A program made the position numbers and the translations under genes. Positions 7,603-16,045 of a stretch of 64,000 nt of DNA are shown here, in pieces. Each line of letters begins with the position of its first letter. The stretch's first letter is position 1. The notes under the pieces are model-generated. The model saw only the letters and a list, made by a program, of their open reading frames with translations, ran no database searches and was not told the DNA's origin. Source of the DNA: JAKQEM01 sp964391185 (GTDB taxonomy: Bacteria > Patescibacteriota > Gracilibacteria > Peribacterales > Peribacteraceae); assembly GCA_964391185.1 (NCBI GenBank), contig CAYMIX010000004.1, positions 89,199 to 153,198 on the forward strand, read 5' to 3'.

Positions 7603-9042
7603 ATGCACAACAAGACACACATATCAAAAAGGCACCGTTGGACCATCGGAATTCCAGTGTTTTTGGCGTGTTTGGCGCTCAGTATGAGCGACGTTCTACT
7701 TCCAGCATCTGTGCTCACGCAGCCACCGTCCGTCATTCTTGAAGGAAGCGTCGTGCAGTCTGGTTCAGTTGTGACCATGCAAAAGGGAACGGCTTCAATT
7801 ACTGCACGTGACTTGGTAACTATTCACGCTGAAGATGTAACTATTTCTGCATGGCACGGAGCATTTGATATTTCTGCTGATGCACAAAAGCTCACGATTG
7901 CAGCTCTGACGACTCCGGTACTTCTCACTAAAGGTACACGGCAATGGATAATCCCAGCGTCGATGCAGGGAATTTTCCATATAGATCAGGAAATAACAGA
8001 TGAACCATATACGTGGATAGATGATGTGCAGCTGTACCCAATGCCTGCGCATTATATGGAGGAACGTTTGCCTGTTGCACGGCGCATCATGAGTGCGTTC
8101 AAGGGTGTATCTCTCAGTGAAACATCGCCATTGTTTGAGCTTCATAAAGCTCTAGTAGATGGTCACTTGGAACAAGCTCGCACATTGCTGATGCAGCCAG
8201 GAATGGAAATGAATTTGCGTACAGCCGATGAATCATTGCGTTCAGACATGTACGTGAATGCTCGTGCACTTGGACTAGAGAATGTCTTCCTCGCATTCTT
8301 GGCAGGGGATTCCAAAGACTTACAGATGCTCACACTCGCTCATCCGCTCACGCGCGCAGATGCGTGGGTTCTTCCACATGAGAATAATCTCACGGAGGTT
8401 CTGATGTTGATCCCGAGTGATCGCTTGGAAGATGCAGTCCCACAATTGGTTATTGACCAATGGGCTGCAGAACTCGCCCAGGCAATGGACAATGCCGAAG
8501 ACATGAATGTGTTCGCATCCGCAACGTTCCCGGCTTTCCACGAGATGATCGCAGCTCTTCGCGATGCTGGTTACCCACACAGGTCTAAGCAATATGCACA
8601 GGCGATTGTGAACGCATTGCACAAAGACATTCGCTCGCTCAATGACGATGCTCGTGCATCATTTGCATCCATCGAAACACTCGCTCACGGCGATGTGCCG
8701 GTTGCGGAAGAAGTCGTTCTTCCTGTTACTGAAACAGGTTCTGTATCAGCGAGCGAAACTGTCGATGTTGTCTCCATCAATATAAACGAAGCTGTTGCTA
8801 CTCTCCGTGCAAACTTAGCCGGCTACGGCGCGATGTTTACGAGTAAGACACTTATCGCCCCAAACACCTCCGGACGCATCCAGGTCGATGGCTTGGTCAT
8901 TGCGACGGCTCATGGCGATACATTGCTGCGCTTCACATATAACCCAGCCTCCGACGAAGTTGAAAACATCGAACACGACGGCAAAATCCTTCCGTACAGT
9001 CTCAGCTTGGAGAAGTACGTGGAGTGGGTGAAGGGGAAATAA
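7603..9042 (+). CDS. secreted or membrane-anchored protein of unknown function (FecR-like N-terminal region)
   Basis: 479 residues from the ATG at 7603, which lies 10 bases after a TATAAT box (7587-7592); the in-frame ATG at 7591 overlaps that box and is less likely. N-terminus: basic stretch KTHISKRHRW, then a hydrophobic helix ending in LLPAS, so signal peptide or anchor. Residues about 45-120 are beta-rich with repeated V-x-I pattern (GSVVTMQKGTASITARDLVTI), resembling FecR-type domains. The rest is helical with no recognised motif; near the C-terminus a second beta region (SGRIQVDGLVIATAHG). Monocistronic or co-transcribed with the following hydrolase. Confidence 0.6.
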   Translation: MHNKTHISKRHRWTIGIPVFLACLALSMSDVLLPASVLTQPPSVILEGSVVQSGSVVTMQKGTASITARDLVTIHAEDVTISAWHGAFDISADAQKLTIAALTTPVLLTKGTRQWIIPASMQGIFHIDQEITDEPYTWIDDVQLYPMPAHYMEERLPVARRIMSAFKGVSLSETSPLFELHKALVDGHLEQARTLLMQPGMEMNLRTADESLRSDMYVNARALGLENVFLAFLAGDSKDLQMLTLAHPLTRADAWVLPHENNLTEVLMLIPSDRLEDAVPQLVIDQWAAELAQAMDNAEDMNVFASATFPAFHEMIAALRDAGYPHRSKQYAQAIVNALHKDIRSLNDDARASFASIETLAHGDVPVAEEVVLPVTETGSVSASETVDVVSININEAVATLRANLAGYGAMFTSKTLIAPNTSGRIQVDGLVIATAHGDTLLRFTYNPASDEVENIEHDGKILPYSLSLEKYVEWVKGK

Positions 9043-9056
9043 GATATCATGCGCTC

Positions 9057-9836
9057 ATGTACTACGAGCAATCGCTTTCCGTTGAGTACAAAGGCCAAAC
9101 GTTTGATATTTCCTATGCTGAAGTGAAGCGCGGTGGAACGACCGTGATTTGTTTGCACGGGCTACAATCGAATAAAGAGATGTTTGCACCGATGCAGGAT
9201 TTGTTTGAGCGGAAGAAGTTTTCCACGATTGCCATCGACTTTATTGGCTTTGGGAAATCATCGAAGCCTTTGGACTTCTCGTATGACGTAGAAGATCAGG
9301 CGGGGATTATCGATAAAGTTTTTGAAAAACTACGTCTGCAGAAGTTCTGCATCTTGGGCCACAGCATGGGTGGAATGGTTGGCACCATGCTGCTGAAATC
9401 GTGGCGGAGTAGTCTGCTGGAATTTGTGAATATGGAAGGGAATTTTGTGCTGGAAGATTGTGGTGCGAGTTTGCCAGTATCGCAAATGTCCTTCGAAGAA
9501 TTCTCGCAGAAGTGGTATCCAGAATTTCTCGCATCACTAGAAACATCTGCGGAGCCAGGTGCAAAAGATCGCAGGAAATGGCTTCGCTCTACGCCGGATT
9601 ACGTGTTCTACAAAACGTCCAAGTCTATCGTCGATTGGTCACGCAGTGAGAAGTTACTTCCGATGTTTACCGAATCTCCCGTACAAAAATCATTCTTCTA
9701 CGGAGAGAAAAATGCGCGGAAGAGAGAAGTGCTCCCAGCATCCATTCCTACATCCAAAATTCCCAACGCAGGGCACTTTATGTTTGCGGATAACCCAGAA
9801 GAGACATTGAGGGCAATTGATGATTTCCTGCTGTGA
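9057..9836 (+). CDS. alpha/beta hydrolase
   Basis: 259 residues. Oxyanion-hole segment CLHGLQSNKEMF near residue 31, nucleophile elbow GHSMGG near residue 101, catalytic His in NAGHFMFADNPEE near the C-terminus: a complete esterase/lipase-type triad layout. Start chosen at ATG 9057 because a -10-like TATCAT ends 6 bases before it; an upstream in-frame GTG at 9024 would overlap the previous gene. Substrate unknown. The displaced attachment repeat of the integrative element begins 6 bases after its stop. Confidence 0.88.
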   Translation: MYYEQSLSVEYKGQTFDISYAEVKRGGTTVICLHGLQSNKEMFAPMQDLFERKKFSTIAIDFIGFGKSSKPLDFSYDVEDQAGIIDKVFEKLRLQKFCILGHSMGGMVGTMLLKSWRSSLLEFVNMEGNFVLEDCGASLPVSQMSFEEFSQKWYPEFLASLETSAEPGAKDRRKWLRSTPDYVFYKTSKSIVDWSRSEKLLPMFTESPVQKSFFYGEKNARKREVLPASIPTSKIPNAGHFMFADNPEETLRAIDDFLL

Positions 9837-9842
9837 TAATGG

Positions 9843-9863
9843 TGGTGGGCGACTGCCGAGTAG
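9843..9863. repeat. putative left attachment site (displaced tRNA-Ile 3' end)
   Basis: 11 identical bases to the tRNA-Ile 3' end in the same orientation, then 6 of the next 10 matching. This is where a displaced tRNA tail is expected after integration into the 3' end of the tRNA gene. The 9864-10062 stretch behind it holds no convincing gene, only the start signals of the next one. Confidence 0.6.
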
Positions 9864-10062
9864 ATACTTACTGTTCCATATTCCTATAGTCCTAGAGAAA
9901 AAGATACATTTCGTGGATAACGGGCAGTTCAGGAAGGGCTATGAGAAAGTGGTGGTGAGGGAATTGGATGTGAGGTCGGACCAATGGAAGAACTCGGATG
10001 CAGAGGTATTAGCGCGATAGAGGAGATAGCAATATAAGCACGGAAGCCTATAATTGCATGTA

Positions 10063-12114
10063 ATGAAATATGTGAGAATATTCAAGGAAATAGATAAACA
10101 CCATGTTTTAGAAGCAGGGGGAAAGGGCGCGTCTCTTGGTGAGCTTTTGAAAGCTGGTATTCCAGTTCCAAAAGGATTTGTCATTACTTCAAGAGCCTTC
10201 GACATATTTATCAAAGAGTCTGCTTTAGACACAGAGATTGAAGCTGCTCTCGATAAAGTTGATACAAGAGAAATGCACACGGTGGAGAATGCTTCGGAGA
10301 GGATTCACGCTCTCATTGAGAAAGAAGATTTGCCTGAAAACCTCAAGAAAGAGATTGCAGAGTCATTCAGAAAGCTTGGTACAAAGTACGTTGCAGTTCG
10401 TTCGAGTGCGACGGCAGAAGACAGTGATATTGCTGCATGGGCAGGACAACTTGAAACATATCTGAATACGACGGAAAAAACGCTGATTGAGAAGGTAAAG
10501 AAGTGCTGGGCTTCACTATTCTCGCCAAGGGCCATCTTTTACCGCTTTGAGAAGGGATTTCATAAACAGAAAGTCTCAGTTGCCGTAGTCGTGCAGGCCA
10601 TGATCGAAAGTGAAAAGTCTGGCATCGCTTTCTCGGTGCATCCTGTGACTCAAGATAAAAACCAACTCATCATCGAAGCAGGATTTGGTTTGGGTGAAGC
10701 AATCGTTTCAGGGTCCATTACGCCAGACAGTTATGTTATACGGAAAGATAACTGGAAGATCATTGATAGACAGATTCAGACACAAGCACGCGGTCTCTAT
10801 AGGGCTAAAAATGGCGGCAATGGATGGATAGCACTGCCTGTATCCAAAGGCAGAAAGCCCACGCTGTCAGATAGTGAAGCCATTACTCTTGCAAAGCTTG
10901 TTACAAAAATAGAAAAGCATCATGGCTTTCCTGTTGATGTTGAATGGGCAATGGCCGAAAAGAAGTTTTCCATTTTGCAGTCGAGGCCAATCACAACATT
11001 GAATGAAAAAGTCCCTGTTGATATTTTCGATTCCTCAAGGAAGTGGGTTCCCTATCTGACACGTCCTTTCAATCTCTTCGGTGCTTCGCTATGGCAGTCA
11101 TGGTATGACTCTGATCTCATCAAGAAGCTCCTCGGTATCTATTTTCCTTCTGCGTTATTCATTGAAGAGCATTTTAATGTTGTAAAGCTGTACCGTGAAG
11201 CTAACGATCTGTCTGCATTCAAATCTTCTATCAAAAATATTGTCACAAAGAAAGCATCGTATCTCCAATCAATCTTTGAGCATGGGTTTGAGCTTAACAA
11301 TACAGCCTTAGCCTATATAAACGGCAAAAAGAAATGCGCTGATCTCAATGAGGCCGTGAGTTTTATGGTTGAACTCGCTCTCCATGCCACGGTTATTCCG
11401 AACTTCGCATTACCTCTCATTGTGGAGATGAAGAAAGAATCAAAGCTGCAAAAGCTCGGCGAGGAACTACGGGGAAAATCTCATTATCCCAAGTTCATAT
11501 CGCATATTCTTATGCCTTTAGCACAGAAAAAACTACGACAGCTAAAGTTTGCAGATGGAAAACGTGCAATCGAGTTAATCACGCTCCAAGAGTTACTTGC
11601 AGGAAATGTTCAGGAGCTTCCAAAGCGCATGAAGGCACGTTACAAGTTGGGACAACGATTCGTGTATCAGAAAACGGATAAGAGCGAGATAGTGAGCTGG
11701 GTAGCAGACCCACTGTCACTCATTGCCGAATTAGAAGGCATTGATCTGGGAAGCAGCAAGGGTTTGAAGCAGTTGAAAGGACAGATTGCCTTCAAAGGAA
11801 AGGTGAAAGGTATCGCCAGAGTTATTCTGAGCGACAATACAAAGGGCGTCCGATTCGATATGGGTGATATTCTGGTTTCGATTCATTCCAGTCCTACCCT
11901 CATGCCATTGATTTTGCGCTGTGCGGCTATTGTCACTGATGAAGGTGGTATTTCCTGTCACGCAGCAATTGTTTCGCGTGAATTGAAGAAGCCATGTGTA
12001 ATGAGTACCAAAATCGCAACATCGGTCATCAAAGACGGAGATTTGATTGAGGTGGATGCTGAACGAGGGATTGTTAGCATTCTAAAACCAAGGAGAAGCC
12101 ATGCCGCTCGCTGA
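10063..12114 (+). CDS. PEP synthase/pyruvate-phosphate-dikinase-like phosphotransferase without PEP-binding barrel
   Basis: 683 residues from ATG 10063, 8 bases after a perfect TATAAT (10049-10054), so probably leaderless. N-terminal ATP-grasp-type PEP-synthase domain, residues about 1-325: GGKGASLGELLKAGIPVPKGF, then VAVRSSATAEDSDIAAWAGQ, ending in ILQSRPIT. The middle (about 330-575) matches no family I know. The C-terminal swivelling phosphohistidine domain has TDEGGISCHAAIVSRELKKP near 630-650, the His being the phosphate carrier. The TIM-barrel that makes PEP in true PpsA is absent. This layout resembles phosphotransferases that pass phosphate from ATP to another substrate, such as rifampin phosphotransferase, but the substrate is unknown. 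Overlaps the next gene by 14 bp. Confidence 0.8.
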   Translation: MKYVRIFKEIDKHHVLEAGGKGASLGELLKAGIPVPKGFVITSRAFDIFIKESALDTEIEAALDKVDTREMHTVENASERIHALIEKEDLPENLKKEIAESFRKLGTKYVAVRSSATAEDSDIAAWAGQLETYLNTTEKTLIEKVKKCWASLFSPRAIFYRFEKGFHKQKVSVAVVVQAMIESEKSGIAFSVHPVTQDKNQLIIEAGFGLGEAIVSGSITPDSYVIRKDNWKIIDRQIQTQARGLYRAKNGGNGWIALPVSKGRKPTLSDSEAITLAKLVTKIEKHHGFPVDVEWAMAEKKFSILQSRPITTLNEKVPVDIFDSSRKWVPYLTRPFNLFGASLWQSWYDSDLIKKLLGIYFPSALFIEEHFNVVKLYREANDLSAFKSSIKNIVTKKASYLQSIFEHGFELNNTALAYINGKKKCADLNEAVSFMVELALHATVIPNFALPLIVEMKKESKLQKLGEELRGKSHYPKFISHILMPLAQKKLRQLKFADGKRAIELITLQELLAGNVQELPKRMKARYKLGQRFVYQKTDKSEIVSWVADPLSLIAELEGIDLGSSKGLKQLKGQIAFKGKVKGIARVILSDNTKGVRFDMGDILVSIHSSPTLMPLILRCAAIVTDEGGISCHAAIVSRELKKPCVMSTKIATSVIKDGDLIEVDAERGIVSILKPRRSHAAR

Positions 12115-13372
12115 AACATTCACGCCCGGCTTTCTCGCTTCTGTAGGCATTTCTCCTAAGCGTTTGGAATCAGCCATTGCAACGATTCGCTCAGTTTTCT
12201 CAGAGGAGTACTTAGAAAATTTGAAGAAGCTCTATAAAGGCGAAAAGGCGTATCAGGTTTTCAAGCACCCAATCTATAACGGAATGCTTATGGGGGAAGT
12301 CAGTCTTGATACGCCAATCGTAATTGAGCTTGCAGCATGCTTGGAGAAACTAAAGGGCAAACCCAACCTCGCTGGCATTATTCAAAGATTGAAGGACCTC
12401 GATGACTTCGACGATTATTTCTATCAGCTATCTACGGCATACAGATTGAGTTTTCTTGACCCAAATATCCAAATGGAACCTCTCATTAAACAGAAGACGC
12501 CCGATAATGTGATCGAGTTTGGTGGAAAGAAATGTGCAATCGAATGCACTGTGATGTCGGGTTCTCATACATATGGAAAATTGGAAGATGCAATGCACCG
12601 CGTGAAGTCAGTTGTCTTTTCACAAGCCGAAAAAAGCAACTATCCATGCAACATCCACCTTACTGCAACTCAGTTATCCATCGTCACTCCTGAGAATGTT
12701 GAAGCAATGAAGAATGCAATACGGGAGATGATTGAGAAGAAAAGCGCACCACAGGAAAGGGATTTAGGATTCTGCAAAATTGCGATCCTTCCACCACATC
12801 AGAGACCAGAAAAAGCGGAGATGGGAATGATGCAAACATGGACACCTCTAGCTGGTGCGCAGGAATTGCATTTAAGAGGAATTACCAATGAAGAACAGAA
12901 ATACACGGCAGGCTTTTTTGTGAGCATTAGCCCGATTCGCTCTTTGTTGATTAAAGAAGCTGAAGATAGAGTTTATGAGAAGATAGAGAGTAAAAGAGCA
13001 CAGGTTAAAGTCTTGAAAGACGACCATGAAATCTTCTTATTCATTGATACAGATATAAGTGACAGGCAACTCGCTGAACGGGAAAAAGAGATAAGTCACG
13101 AGATCATTTCAAATTTTCTCGCTAAAGATGATCCTCTCTTTTCTCTCATCGTTCTGACAAACAGACCAAGAGGCAATCACAGTTTATTTGCGATTAATCG
13201 AATGATCTATGGTGAGAAAGGCATTGATCAGCAGTGGCTTGAGAAATTTTGGAAGGGCTATATGCAGCCCTCTGTAGACCACAATTTTTTTCTAAAAACT
13301 GTAGGTAGGAATGACCTTTGTCCCTGTGGAAGTGGAATGAAATTCAAGCGATGCCACGGGTATCATATTTAA
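12101..13372 (+). CDS. SEC-C zinc-motif protein of unknown function
   Basis: 423 residues. C-terminal SEC-C motif VGRNDLCPCGSGMKFKRCHG (about residues 400-420), a zinc-binding module found at the end of SecA and in many otherwise unrelated proteins. The remaining 395 residues are unrecognised; a segment KTPDNVIEFGGKKCAIEC near residues 129-147 faintly resembles a PD-(D/E)xK nuclease core but lacks the final Lys, so I do not claim it. The start ATG at 12101 is preceded by AGGAGA inside the end of the phosphotransferase gene, so translation is coupled and the two proteins probably act together. Confidence 0.75.
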   Translation: MPLAETFTPGFLASVGISPKRLESAIATIRSVFSEEYLENLKKLYKGEKAYQVFKHPIYNGMLMGEVSLDTPIVIELAACLEKLKGKPNLAGIIQRLKDLDDFDDYFYQLSTAYRLSFLDPNIQMEPLIKQKTPDNVIEFGGKKCAIECTVMSGSHTYGKLEDAMHRVKSVVFSQAEKSNYPCNIHLTATQLSIVTPENVEAMKNAIREMIEKKSAPQERDLGFCKIAILPPHQRPEKAEMGMMQTWTPLAGAQELHLRGITNEEQKYTAGFFVSISPIRSLLIKEAEDRVYEKIESKRAQVKVLKDDHEIFLFIDTDISDRQLAEREKEISHEIISNFLAKDDPLFSLIVLTNRPRGNHSLFAINRMIYGEKGIDQQWLEKFWKGYMQPSVDHNFFLKTVGRNDLCPCGSGMKFKRCHGYHI

Positions 13373-13400
13373 TCGAACTCAAGCATTGTTGTGCAGAGTT

Positions 13401-13434
13401 GCACGTATTTCATTTCTAGTACGTGCTGTACAAT
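13401..13434 (+). promoter_or_regulatory. inverted repeat and -10 box of the HTH gene
   Basis: Perfect inverted repeat GCACGTA (13401-13407) / TACGTGC (13420-13426) immediately before TACAAT (13429-13434); the ATG follows after 7 bases. It covers the -35 area, as expected of an operator, perhaps for the HTH protein itself. Confidence 0.5.
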
Positions 13435-13441
13435 GTTCCTT

Positions 13442-13903
13442 ATGCCAACAGGTAGAAACTCGAAGTACAGCACGCAGATACAAGCTGCGCTCTGTAAATG
13501 GCTCAAAAAGGGTTGTAGCTACAAAGATGCATGCGCCATGGAGGGAATCAGCTACGAAACCTTCCGCACGTGGGAGAAGGAGAAATCTGCGTTTTCTGTG
13601 GCCTTAAAAAAAGCGGAGGCCGAATGTAAGGCTGCACGTATTGCAACGATCCTCAAAGCCTCAGAGAAGAGCTGGCAGGCGGCCGCGTGGTGGCTAGAGA
13701 GGCGGTGCCCTGATGAGTATGGGCGCATGGTAAAGGAAGAGAAGCCAACAAACATCGTAACGATTGAAGAATTTGAAGAGGCGGCTCGTCAACAGGATGC
13801 AATGCGGTGCAAGACGATAGAGGAGGCACGAGCACGAAAATTGGAGAGAGAAGACAGGAGTGCTGTGATAAACTGTTCGTACATCATTCAACTTTCCTAT
13901 TGA
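13442..13903 (+). CDS. phage-type helix-turn-helix protein (small-terminase-like)
   Basis: 153 residues from the ATG at 13442; an upstream in-frame extension to 13391 would cross the promoter. Residues about 8-60 form an HTH of the kind found in phage small terminase subunits and element-borne regulators (CSYKDACAMEGISYETFRTW), followed by helices AFSVALKKAEAECKAARIAT and the hallmark WQAAAWWLERRCPDEYGR. The C-terminal 40 residues are charged. Within the element it is the only clearly phage-derived gene besides the recombinase; it may regulate the element instead of packaging DNA. Confidence 0.72.
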   Translation: MPTGRNSKYSTQIQAALCKWLKKGCSYKDACAMEGISYETFRTWEKEKSAFSVALKKAEAECKAARIATILKASEKSWQAAAWWLERRCPDEYGRMVKEEKPTNIVTIEEFEEAARQQDAMRCKTIEEARARKLEREDRSAVINCSYIIQLSY

Positions 13904-13941
13904 AGCCACACGTCCCTCGGGACGCGCGGGCGCGCTTTGCG

Positions 13942-14103
13942 ATGTCCTCAGAAACCAGTCACAAACGGCAGAAGAGAAAGCGATGTCCTACGGACCTCAC
14001 GCTCTCCGTGCGTTACCCTGAAGAGAATCCACCGAATGCCCTTGAAGACATCACAAACGTGCTGGCATACACAGGCTTCTTTGATGGTATAAAGCAACAA
14101 TGA
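13942..14103 (+). CDS. possible small protein upstream of the recombinase (53 residues)
   Basis: An open frame from ATG 13942, basic at the N-terminus (SHKRQKRKRCP) with a hydrophilic C-terminal half. No family recognised and no Shine-Dalgarno or clear -10. A longer in-frame version from 13807 would overlap the HTH gene. Position just ahead of the recombinase would suit an excision factor, but nothing in the sequence shows this. Coding status doubtful. Confidence 0.3.
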   Translation: MSSETSHKRQKRKRCPTDLTLSVRYPEENPPNALEDITNVLAYTGFFDGIKQQ

Positions 14104-14147
14104 CTACCTTTGTTTGAGTTCGATCTAAAAAGGGATAGAATCTCGGC

Positions 14148-15818
14148 ATGTCGGGTCTCGCACATAATGGAGAGAAGAGGCGTTTAGCGATCTATATACG
14201 TGTTTCTACGCAGGAACAGAAGATGGATGGATATGGATTGGAAGCACAGGAAAAGCGTCTGACTGACTATGTAGAGAAGAATGAGGGTCTAGGGTTACAA
14301 ACCAAGAAACAATGGCTCTACACGGACGTACATACGGGCAGTGACCTTAGCCGTGATGGACTCAATCGCTTACGAGAAGACGTGCGTGCTGGGAAGTACG
14401 ATGCTGTGCTTGTGTGGAAGATTGACCGCCTTTCACGCAGCCTCAAGCACCTTCTCACGATCTTTGAAGAGTTTCAGAAGCATGATGTGAGCTTTATCTC
14501 CATTCAGGAGAACATTGATTTTCGTGGACCTATAGGAAACCTCATTTTTCAGATATTCGGTGCAATCGCACAGTTCGAGCGCGAACTTATCAAAGGCCGC
14601 ACACAGATGGGACGTATTGCCTCTGCGGAAATGGGGAACTTTACGGGTACGAACATTCCCTACGGGTACAACAAAGTGCCGAACGAACGAGGTAAGGGCA
14701 GCAAGCTTGTTCTCATCCCAGCAGAGAAGAAATGGGTCGAACAAATCTACAAATGGTACATCTATGAAGATATGGGTGATGGACAAATAGCAACGAGGCT
14801 CAATGAACTCAAAGTGCAGAAAACCAATCACAAGCGTACGAGCAGAGCGAGTATGGAATGGACGCACATCATGGTGCGTACCATCGTCACAAACCCTCTC
14901 TATCGGGGCGAGTTCGTTGCCAATAGAACCGATGAAATGAATACGATTCTTCCTGAAGATCAGTGGACCCTCGTAGCCATTCCAGCATGTGTTTCAGAGT
15001 TCACCTTTCTGCAAGCGCAGGAAGCGCGCAAACAGCGTGTAAGCAATATTGCTGGTACAGAGTACCTTCTGAGCGGAAAGCTGGTGGATATGGACCTAGA
15101 AAGGCCTAAGCGATTCGTGGGAGCTAAGCGGTACAAGGGAGGGTTCAGCTATCGCCGCAAACAATTCGACAAAGGCGGTAAGCACTATCCCGTGTTCGAG
15201 ATCGCAGGGCAGCAGATGGAAGATTTTGTGTGGGATAAGATTGTTGAGGCTTTGAATGACCCTCAAGCATTCATCAAGCACTACCTGAGCCGTGAACATG
15301 CAGACCCAAGCCGCATTGATATGTTGCAGCAGCAACTTTCAACGCTGCGTGAACGCAAAATGAATAATGATCTCGCTATTGCTCGAATCGAGAATGCATA
15401 CGAAGAGGGCAGGTACTCACAAGAAAAGATGGAAGAGAAGGTAGTTGAGCGAAACAAGGAAAATGTGGAGATCGAAATGAAGGTGCAGGAAACAGAGGAT
15501 CAACTCGCCATTATCAGTAGCCATGAAATCCAAATCGAAAAGCTCGAAGAAATTTCAAAGCAGACGAAAGAAAACCTCAAAAACTATGATAGGAGGCAGA
15601 AGAAAATCATGTGCCAGCTACTTATTGAGCGCGTCGAAATGAGCAGGCGCAAGGTTCACGGACGCTGGAAAACCCACGGACAGGTGGTCTTCCATTTCAA
15701 CCTCAACAAGTTTGAGAGGGAGGTAGATATGGGTAGAACCGTGAAAAAGCTTGTGCAAAACGTAAAGTCGAGATCAAGACCGAAAATTGATGTAGATGGT
15801 GGGCGACGGCAGACTTGA
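14148..15818 (+). CDS. large serine recombinase (site-specific integrase)
   Basis: 556 residues. Resolvase domain 1-155 with catalytic Ser20 in AIYIRVSTQEQ, LVWKIDRLSR and the helix GAIAQFERELIKGR; recombinase domain about 170-290 (TGTNIPYGYNKVP); coiled-coil region about 385-485. The zinc-ribbon part starting at LLSGKL lacks the usual cysteine pairs. Promoter TTGAGT (14114-14119), 16 bases, TAGAAT (14136-14141), with ATG 6 bases on, so leaderless. The last seven codons read through the 3' end of the oppositely oriented tRNA-Ile and stop inside it, placing the attachment site at the gene's own end. Confidence 0.92.
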   Translation: MSGLAHNGEKRRLAIYIRVSTQEQKMDGYGLEAQEKRLTDYVEKNEGLGLQTKKQWLYTDVHTGSDLSRDGLNRLREDVRAGKYDAVLVWKIDRLSRSLKHLLTIFEEFQKHDVSFISIQENIDFRGPIGNLIFQIFGAIAQFERELIKGRTQMGRIASAEMGNFTGTNIPYGYNKVPNERGKGSKLVLIPAEKKWVEQIYKWYIYEDMGDGQIATRLNELKVQKTNHKRTSRASMEWTHIMVRTIVTNPLYRGEFVANRTDEMNTILPEDQWTLVAIPACVSEFTFLQAQEARKQRVSNIAGTEYLLSGKLVDMDLERPKRFVGAKRYKGGFSYRRKQFDKGGKHYPVFEIAGQQMEDFVWDKIVEALNDPQAFIKHYLSREHADPSRIDMLQQQLSTLRERKMNNDLAIARIENAYEEGRYSQEKMEEKVVERNKENVEIEMKVQETEDQLAIISSHEIQIEKLEEISKQTKENLKNYDRRQKKIMCQLLIERVEMSRRKVHGRWKTHGQVVFHFNLNKFEREVDMGRTVKKLVQNVKSRSRPKIDVDGGRRQT

Positions 15819-15873
15819 ACTGCCGACCTCGACATTATCAGTGTCGCGCTCTAACCAGCTGAGCTAGCCGCCC
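15797..15873 (-). tRNA. tRNA-Ile (anticodon GAT)
   Basis: Acceptor GGGCGGC pairs with GTCGCCC (one G-T), discriminator A, CCA encoded. Anticodon stem CGACA/TGTCG with loop CTGATAA gives GAT. T-arm GGCAG-TTCAAGT-CTGCC. Its 3' end is shared with the recombinase C-terminus and with the repeat at 9843. Confidence 0.96.
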
Positions 15874-15996
15874 ATTGTTTTCTTCATGGGCTCTCGCCCA
15901 TACAAAACGCTCCTTTTAGGAGTAGGGAGAGAGTAGGCAGAAATGCCCCATAGGTCAAGGTAACGAGGCATCAGGGTGGGGATACGCCGGAGAACC

Positions 15997-16022
15997 AAAA
16001 AAAGCGCCTTTCGGCGCCTTTT
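15997..16022 (-). terminator. rho-independent terminator of the Ser-rich secreted gene
   Basis: On the minus strand, GGCGC-loop-GCGCC hairpin (16004-16017) followed by a run of seven T. Located 24 bases after the stop of the gene at 16046. Confidence 0.8.
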
Positions 16023-16045
16023 ACGTTTCAAGATGATAGTCAGGC

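Larger units (their letters stand above)
9843..15807. mobile_element. putative integrative element at the 3' end of tRNA-Ile
   Basis: About 6 kb between an 11-bp direct repeat TGGTGGGCGAC at 9843-9853 and the same sequence at 15797-15807, which is the 3' terminus (CCA end and acceptor stem) of tRNA-Ile. Similarity continues past the core (17 of 21 positions). Contents: PEP-synthase-like gene, SEC-C gene, phage-type HTH gene, a doubtful small ORF, and a large serine recombinase whose last codons run into the tRNA. Boundaries are inferred from the repeat, not from an empty site. Confidence 0.65.

Noticed and set aside
9817..10020. 67-codon open frame after the hydrolase
   Set aside because: It starts inside the hydrolase gene, crosses the putative attachment repeat, has no start signals and an implausible composition.
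12480..12570. PD-(D/E)xK nuclease core in the SEC-C protein
   Set aside because: The Asp and Glu positions look suggestive but the motif Lys is replaced, and no other nuclease feature is visible; left as unknown.
13807..14103. 98-codon version of the small gene before the recombinase
   Set aside because: The first 45 codons overlap the HTH gene in another frame; only the part from 13942 is kept, at low confidence.
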